From contig CM054116.1 of assembly GCA_028673005.1 (NCBI GenBank), positions 69,825,315-69,889,314 on the forward strand: a stretch of 64,000 nucleotides of DNA. The letters are read 5' to 3'. Origin of the DNA: Tanypteryx hageni (Eukaryota > Arthropoda > Insecta > Odonata > Petaluridae). A model generated the notes under the pieces. That model was not told the DNA's origin, did no database searches, and saw nothing but the letters and a program-made list of their open reading frames with translations. Made by a program: the position numbers and the translations under genes. Shown here piece after piece: positions 57,601 to 64,000 of the stretch (positions are counted from its first letter, which is position 1; every line of letters starts with the position of its first letter).

Positions 57601-59500
57601 AAAAATGACATAACTTCCTTCCCAACTTATAAGAAGAGCTCATCTCTATTGATAAGAGGCAATATATTAAAAAGTTACTACACATTTTTCCTTTGATGGT
57701 AAATTGACTGTTCATCCACATTTTATCCTTTTTTTACGCGTTAATAAGAGTAAAATAATTAAATTATTAAGTTAAAGTCTATACGTTTTGAATAACTTAT
57801 AATTTGCTCAAATATTTCAAACAAATTTATGCAAATTATTTATGCATTATATCTAATATTATTTCGATTTTCCTCTAATTTTCAGCATATATTTATATAA
57901 TCATTTGGCTTCTCGGATAATAACTGTTTAAACAATATAATTAAAACAAAGATAGCTATCTGGCTAAACGAGGAGACCCAGGTTCGATTTCCGGTCAAGT
58001 TTAGGATTTTTTTCTCCTTCTCAAATGTCAAAATTTTAATAAAACAATATAAAAAATATTCATATCTGAATAATTAACCCTTTAATTCTATGACAATCTC
58101 ATTTTACTTTTTATTATTTTCACCAAATCAATGGTTCAAATATGAAACGATGCCTAAAAGAAGGGGAAGATTATTCTAAGATTCAAATAAGATAAATTCC
58201 AAACGAATGAATAAGTAAATATGGAGACTCCAAACGAATGCTTCTCACCAGAGCAGCAGAAAATGTCGATTAAAGATATAAAAGACTTGAAGAGCAAAGA
58301 GTGAGGCAGGCGAACGTCAGAGCAACAAAAATTACCGACCAAAGGAATTTAAGACGAAGAAGAAAGACTGCGACAGGGGTTTAAGACTTCAAGAACAAAG
58401 AAAGTAAAATATATCACTGAAGGTACAATAAGAAAACTTCTATAACAACTCTTTAATTTCAACAAAAATATTATCTTTAACTTCTTCCTCCCTTAAATAC
58501 CTATATGTACATTTTGCTTTCTCTTCAATTGAACATTTGTATGCATAAATTAACGCAATTATACTAATTAGATAATAATAATACTTTCCATGTCATACTA
58601 ATACATTTTTTGTCGCCAAATTCGATTTCGAAGTCCGGGAACTCATTTTGTTTCGTCGGTTTGGCTTTAAAATATTTACATGACAAATTAGACCCATAAA
58701 ATCAGCCTTTTCAGGGGACAACGTATGGTTAAGCTAAATATAAATATAACTTCAAAAGTGTTTTCACCGGTTGCATCCCTAGAACTTGCAATTCCTATCC
58801 AAGGTTTAAATGTTTTTGAGATTCATGACCACATAATATGATGCAGTTTCTTCCACTGGAAACCAATCCGGGTTAAATAACTATATTTTTAAAGTGATAC
58901 CATTGATTTTTTATTATGATTATTTGATAAAAAATACAGTAGTCAAATTTGTCGATAAAGGATGCAGAAATTTTTTATTTATTTAGGAAAAAGATGGAAA
59001 GACAAGAAAAATTGCATGCCATTAAGCATTACAATAAAAATCAACTTGGTTTTATTCTCGTATCTTACAATCAATATTTTTTGTCTTGACTTAAAAACCC
59101 GAGCAACGCCGTGTTCTTACAGTTAATAAGGAATAAAATAAAAAGAGCTTGAGGGTAATAATATTAAAGAGGCAAGAATCGGGAGTTGTTCTAGAGGAAA
59201 TAAGAAAAGTTTGACAAGATAAATTGTGGGAATATCCGTGATAGACTATAATTTTATTTGGAGAGAGAGATATGTGGCGTGCCAAGAAGGAAAAAGGTGG
59301 TTCACGAAATAAATTGCAACTTCTACGTCGGAGGAAAAGGAAAAAGGATAATGTGTGGGGAGGGCGTGCCCATTAAAACTCGATACATTATCTCTGAGAT
59401 TTTAAACATGCATTAAAATTAAATTAGAGAAGTGATGACTAGTTATATTGGACTGAGGTTTCGAAATAAATTGAAATCAAATTCGAAAAAAAGTTGAAGA
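57601..59500. other. AT-rich unique sequence
   Basis: A tRNA-like 3' half (GAGACCCAGGTTCGATTTCC) lies at about 57972-57991. No gene is seen. A dispersed-repeat motif is listed separately at 59094. Confidence 0.45.
59094..59112 (-). repeat. inverted copy of the CGGCGTTGCTCGGGT motif
   Basis: On minus, ACGGCGTTGCTCGGGTTTTT matches the head of the 50160 repeat over CGGCGTTGCTCGGG. Flanks differ, so it is a truncated relative. Confidence 0.45.
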
Positions 59501-59505
59501 ACAAT

Positions 59506-60655
59506 GGGCCGAGTGAATAAAAATTAAACAAATTCTTTCACTTAAGATTTCTAGTATTTTATAAGCAAAGGCTTAACTGGAGTTTAATATAAAATAGCAT
59601 TTGCTTATGCTTGAAAGAAATAGCCTTTGCTTATTTTCAAAAATTTCCTGTAGCAAATGCTTAAAAATGTGTGAATCGTGCTCATGCTAAATTCTTCAAG
59701 CCTATGCTTTTAATTTTTTAAGTGACGTGAGAGGCTCACTAAAGATTTTTTCAAATTCGCTTTCTTATATTTTTGTGATAATTTTATCAAAATCAGTGAT
59801 ATGGCCGAGCTTATGATCCCAGGAAAAGTGAAAAATATGAAAAAAGACGATAGCCAACAACTAATGATAATAAATATATATATACTGTTTCACTAAAGAA
59901 AATGTCGAATGTACTTCAAAACTATTTCTATGACAAAATCAAGAGAAACTACAGTTCAACCTCGACAATGCAAACTTCGTTAATATAAAATGCTCGTTAA
60001 TAATTAGTTTAATTCAGTCCTCTGAAAAAACCTACGTACATGCACCATGCTGTAACGAACTCATTTTTACAAAACTCGTTAGTACAAATCATGAAATTTT
60101 ATGTCCCTTGAAATTTATACTAACGAGGTTGTACTGTATTTGTTTTAAGTTATAGTAAATTAAATTAAATAATTATTTTTTTAAATATAACCCAAAATTG
60201 AAGATGAAACTATCGCATTCAACTATCACTTGTTTTTTAAATGCAAACAATAAAAAACAAGGAAAGAATTTCTGAGCAACTTACGTAGGGCGATTTTTTC
60301 TTTAAAAAATATAAGAAACATGTTTTTATGTAAAATAATTAATTTATATTTCAACCTTTCTTCTAAAAACTTAGGATAACTAAAAAAAGACGATAACATT
60401 TCTAGCTCAAGGCAAGAAAAGGTTATTCTGAAAATTAAGGTAATCCATGAGCAATATTTCCTGAGATGTAAGTCTGTCTGTTTGACAGAAAGACTAAACT
60501 TGTGCATTAATATTCAGTTTTAAGCAAATGCTTAAAACTGAATAGAATATGCTTCTAAGTAAAAGCAAAATTTTATTCACTCATAATAATGAAGCAAATG
60601 CTTTTGCTTTTACTGTTTTCTTTAAGCATTTGCTTAATTTTCATTCACTCGGCCC
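59506..60655. mobile_element. 1150-bp TIR element with AAGCAAATGCTT subterminal repeats
   Basis: It begins GGGCCGAGTGAATAAAAATT and ends AATTTTCATTCACTCGGCCC, so the TIR is about 20 bp and continues weakly for another 10-15. AAT lies directly outside both ends as a 3-bp TSD candidate. Variants of AAGCAAATGCTT cluster within 200 bp of each end (59560-59710 and 60520-60640) in both orientations. Such clusters are typical transposase-binding regions of CACTA-like and some hAT-like elements. No coding region is present, so it is non-autonomous. Confidence 0.7.
59952..60136. mobile_element. pogo/Tigger-like MITE, 185 bp, nested in the 59506 element
   Basis: Left CAGTTCAACCTCG and right CGAGGTTGTACTG are inverted copies with one mismatch. 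TA lies on both sides (59950-59951 and 60137-60138). The inside has CTCGTTAATA and TCGTTAGTACAAA segments but no coding sequence. Confidence 0.8.
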
Positions 60656-60659
60656 AATG

Positions 60660-61200
60660 TTCGCATAATCGTTTATAACAATCCTATGCATATTAAATTT
60701 GTAGTGTAGTTGCGTGCGTGCGTGAGTCACCCCGGTATGGAAGTGGTAGCTTCGGAATAGGGGAGAATTTGAAAATTGATAGGTATCCATTCTATATATA
60801 ATTTCCCAAGCGTCTGTCCGTCTGCCACACACTGTATATCAACAAAAGTAGGTTGTAGATAAATACGGTAAAAGACATTTTGTTTCTACCACATAGTAGA
60901 CTCCAGGAAAATTATTTTCAACATCCGCTATCTCGTAACAAAATGGAGGTCGTTTAAAATTTTTAAAATTTATACCTCTCCCGGCCTAAACGCTCGAAAG
61001 CGTTCGAGATCAAATGACCACTTCTGGCCTAAACACTCAAAAGCGTCCGTCTTTTTTATATTCCTATTACCCTCTGTAGATGTGCTTCGTAACTTCGTTG
61101 TAATTTTATGTCACTTAAAATGTATATAGACACATTTCCTACACAGATTAAACTGTCAAATTAGTACATTGTACTAGAAGATATATTATTTGCAATGAAA
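60660..61200. other. unique AT-rich sequence
   Basis: GGCCTAAACRCTC then AAAAGCG/GAAAGCG occurs twice at about 60983 and 61026, possibly a subterminal repeat of the piggyBac remnant that follows. No gene recognised. Confidence 0.4.
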
Positions 61201-61215
61201 ACCCCACAGTTGCCG

Positions 61216-61706
61216 AGATGGCAGGTTTTAGAGACGACGAAATCGAAGCGGAAGTTTGCGAAGACGATTTTACAAGCGATTCCGAAGGTTTGCCTGATTC
61301 TGATATTTGGAATGAATTATGTGATAGCGATTTACGATGTGATAGTGATATATTGGAGACTAGAAAAGCCCTGTGTTAATGTGAGAGCGGGTGACAATTT
61401 AGACTTGGGAGAACGACTTGTGAGCGAGAGGGATAATGCGTGTTTTATCGCGTCTGCAGATTTTTGTTGGTGATATTAGACCTGTTCGTGACTTTACCAC
61501 CAGGGTCTAATGAACTTTCTTACACAGAATATATGTTGGGAGGGGGCAGATTTTTCCAAGTTTCAGCTAATAATACAAACGTATATGCTGCATTTAGTCT
61601 AAATCAGTGTGGCAAATACGACAAAGAGTGGAGTGATACCACCGCTGAAGAAATAAGGCCCTATTTTTTGTTTTTAATGCAATTAAATTTAATAAATAAT
61701 TCCTAA
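61216..61706 (+). pseudogene. piggyBac-type transposase, N-terminal remnant
   Basis: A frame from 61216 gives an acidic N-terminus (MAGFRDDEIEAEVCEDDF, then SDSEGLPDSDIWNEL) ending at a TAA near 61377. A neighbouring frame near 61471 gives IRPVRDFTTRV. Another, up to 61706, gives NELSYTEYM, then NTNVYAAFSLN and WSDTTAEEIRPYFLFLMQLN. An acidic leader, a PxRDFTTR-like segment and an (E/N)TNxYA...W.D.T..E...F block is the piggyBac order. The catalytic domain is absent, so this is a 5' fragment with frameshifts. Confidence 0.65.
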
Positions 61707-61709
61707 AAA

Positions 61710-63160
61710 TTTGATTTTGATATATTGATTAGTTTCCAAGTCACTGCAGTACGTGAAGTGATGCACATAATGTGTAATTATGTAAAATAATAGGGTCAAA
61801 ATCGACTGATCGAGGTATTTAAATTTCACCTACCACTCATTCAAGGTTTTCATAATGCATCACGACAATGTAGACGTAAATGCCATTTATAAAACCGATC
61901 AGAGTCATGAGAACCCTATATCACAAAGTAACTTCAGGGAGATAACGCACATCACAGCACCTGTTATTTTCTGAGATGCATCACACTGAACATCAAGCAT
62001 GAAACGCACCCGCGCCGCGCCAGACGAGGCAATAACAACAGATCGGCCCAAGTTTGGGGCCTAAAATGAAGTTTAAACGTGGTTTAAGTCCAAAACCTTT
62101 TACTGGGCGTTAGACTCCGGACTTATTTCTGTTTGAAAATGCACGACTCCAACTCCGACTGCAAAGTTGAAAAAATTACTTTTGCCCGCTTTCGGAGGCC
62201 GTTTATCCCACTGTGCGGGAGAGGGATATTATACTTCGGAAACGGTACGTCGGAGGAAGACAACAACAACAAAAACAAAAAATATGCGTCTTTATGAGAG
62301 CAATCACAAAAATATTTTCAGTCCAGTGAGAATGAATGCGAGGCGCATAGCGCCGATGTCCCTGGAGCGAACGAAGCTATCGGAGAGGGCGAGGTTAACG
62401 AGTTATAATAAAAGCAAGTTGTGTGCCTATAACTCTCTCAATTAGCGCCTCTGATGGCAGCGCGAATTACTCGAGATCGGCAAGTACGATTTCAACTTTT
62501 TTTTCGCAATATACTCTTCTACCTTTTGGACATCGCCTTCGTCTGCCATAAGATCATGTGTTCGGTTCCAGGAGCGTTCATTTTCTCCATTTGTTTAACA
62601 GGGTATGAGTGTAGCACATTAATAATTTGCGTATTAAAATTACTTAAATAACTATCGCAGGAATTTGAGACTCGAAGTAAAGAACGCCTGAAAGAAAAAA
62701 CGATATCATATTTTCCTGCTGTTGATTTTAGAGCACGCGTCGAATCGGTCCATACATTCGTTTTTAACGGTCAAATCTGACGTATTTGTACGTCAAAGTC
62801 TTGTCTTTGTCAAGGTGATTTGCGATGTTGCCGATTCCGCGCAATTTATTACGATTAACTTACTGGGATTATAATTTTGCGTCGCATCTTTCAACCTATT
62901 CAAGAAATTTCTATAGCGTTTTTAAGTTTAAACAATACCTTAATTATGAAAAGTAATACGACGGTAAGAAAAAAATGTTTTTAGTTATTGTGTTAATGAA
63001 GCCAGAGATTAAAATTGCTGAATTTTTGAAGGTCTTTAGGGACATTTTCTGCAATAGCTGGATAAATTTTTAATGTTTGACTGAAAACAAAAAATTATAT
63101 AAATTTATTTGAACAAAATCACGTTCTATACACATTGAAAAGTAAAAAATAAATCTAAAA
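61710..63160. other. unique AT-rich sequence, no gene recognised
   Basis: AAAGAACGCCTGAAAG at about 62679 is shared with 14164. Open frames at 62167-62651 have no recognisable domain. Confidence 0.45.
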
Positions 63161-63316
63161 TCATATAATTGAATGTTCCAGAAAGTAAAAATAGTTTTAG
63201 GCATGCAAACGTTGTACTTATAGCGTAACGCTTAATAAATATTCATTGACATTTCTTTGCCACAACTTTTATGTGTCCAAAACTATTTTTACTTTCTGAA
63301 ACGTTCAATTATATGA
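63161..63316. mobile_element. palindromic MITE, 156 bp
   Basis: The two halves are inverted copies over about 57 bp each. TCATATAATTGAA at the tip and CAGAAAGTAAAAATAGTTTT inside are shared almost exactly. The arms sit around a short AT-rich centre. The tip contains TA-rich sequence, so a TA-type duplication is possible but cannot be separated from the palindrome. Confidence 0.7.
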
Positions 63317-63319
63317 CCT

Positions 63320-63784
63320 TCATATTTGTTGTTTACGCTTGAGTGCATGTAAAAGCTAGTTTAATAATTTTTTTATTTAAATCTTATTTTAACTTAATAT
63401 ATATTTAATTCATGTATACCCGTCATTTTTTCACGGACAATTACGCCGGTGTTGACATAAACAAGAAAGTATCATGAAGAATCTGAAAATCTTGAAATGC
63501 GGGATCGATATGAATTAATGAATTTTGAAAGTAAAGATTTCTCCATAAGAAAAACATTGCTTCGCAATTTACATCCATAGCATTGCCTTTTTAAATTACT
63601 TGGAATTCAGATACAAACTTGAGACTTGGAAGTTGTACGGCTGAAAGAACTAAGTGCCTGTATAAGAGAGATATTTAATCCGTGCCTAATTAGCTTAAAA
63701 ATTCATTTATTCTAAAAAAACGAGATTTGGTCAAGATATTAACAATGAGAAGTTCTTATTCCATGTAAACGAGTTCAAATCTTG
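63320..63784. other. unique AT-rich sequence
   Basis: Nothing recognised. Confidence 0.4.
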
Positions 63785-64000
63785 TATACAGGGTGTCCCA
63801 GGAGGAAAGGTCAATATTCTGGGAGGTGATAGTATCGGTCATTCTAAGAAAAAACAAGACAAGTGTCCTATTCCAAACAGTTTCCGAGATAAAGCTATTT
63901 GAATGTACAGTTGCAAAATTATTGATCAAAAAGAGATATTATGTACTGTTGCTAATATTTATTGTTCCAGTGAAAAATTTGTTACATTTTATAATCAATT
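63785..64000 (+). repeat. dispersed repeat starting ACAGGGTGTCCCA, cut by the window end
   Basis: ACAGGGTGTCCCAGGAGGAA is a common opening of terminal sequences of arthropod transposable elements. The text continues GGTCAATATTCTGGGAGG and TCATTCTAAGAAAAAA. The other end lies outside the window, so class and length are unknown. Confidence 0.5.

Overview
This window reads as intergenic, repeat-dense animal DNA, most likely from an arthropod and possibly a chelicerate. That placement is inference. It rests on the mix of RTE-type retrotransposons, hAT elements of the GTF2IRD2/ZBED kind, a transposase-like family I associate with arachnid genomes, tRNA-headed SINEs, long TA/GA/TG microsatellites and no bacterial gene organisation. 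I recognise no intact host protein-coding gene. One possible coding exon (34468-34598) is listed at low confidence.

Layout. 1-1483: 5' end and decayed coding region of a hAT transposon on the minus strand. 1484-4790: unique DNA, then a GA/CT-rich block. 4792-9078: a chain of insertions, namely a hAT MITE, a TA microsatellite, a tRNA-type SINE head, a 5'-complete-looking RTE retrotransposon (copy 1), and three related short repeat units with hammerhead-like motifs. 9079-11895: a whole DNA transposon with terminal inverted repeats (TIRs) and a decayed transposase I cannot assign to a named superfamily. It sits inside a TA microsatellite. 12000-15560: stacked tandem and inverted repeats, including a foldback element holding a 49-bp minisatellite. 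15560-40650: mostly unique AT-rich DNA with purine/pyrimidine blocks (largest 35330-37060), hAT MITEs at 18520, 26475 and 29149, a SINE at 20230, and a pair of similar hairpins at 23066 and 23812. 40660-48870: two more hAT MITEs and two GA blocks. 53305-56640: RTE copy 2 on the minus strand. 57000-64000: a SINE, a 1150-bp TIR element with a nested MITE, a piggyBac transposase remnant and a small palindromic MITE.

How the parts relate. Both RTE copies have an endonuclease-reverse transcriptase frame broken by only one in-frame stop codon, and both end in a stem-loop of the UNCG tetraloop class followed by a (GAT)n tail. Six short hAT elements keep 8-bp target-site duplications (five perfect, one 7/8), so they can be delimited to the base. 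The least ordinary items are the 9079-11895 transposon, the paired hairpins with one compensatory change, the hammerhead-like repeat units and the 59506-60655 element. All coordinates and similarities were judged by eye; no search or alignment program was run.
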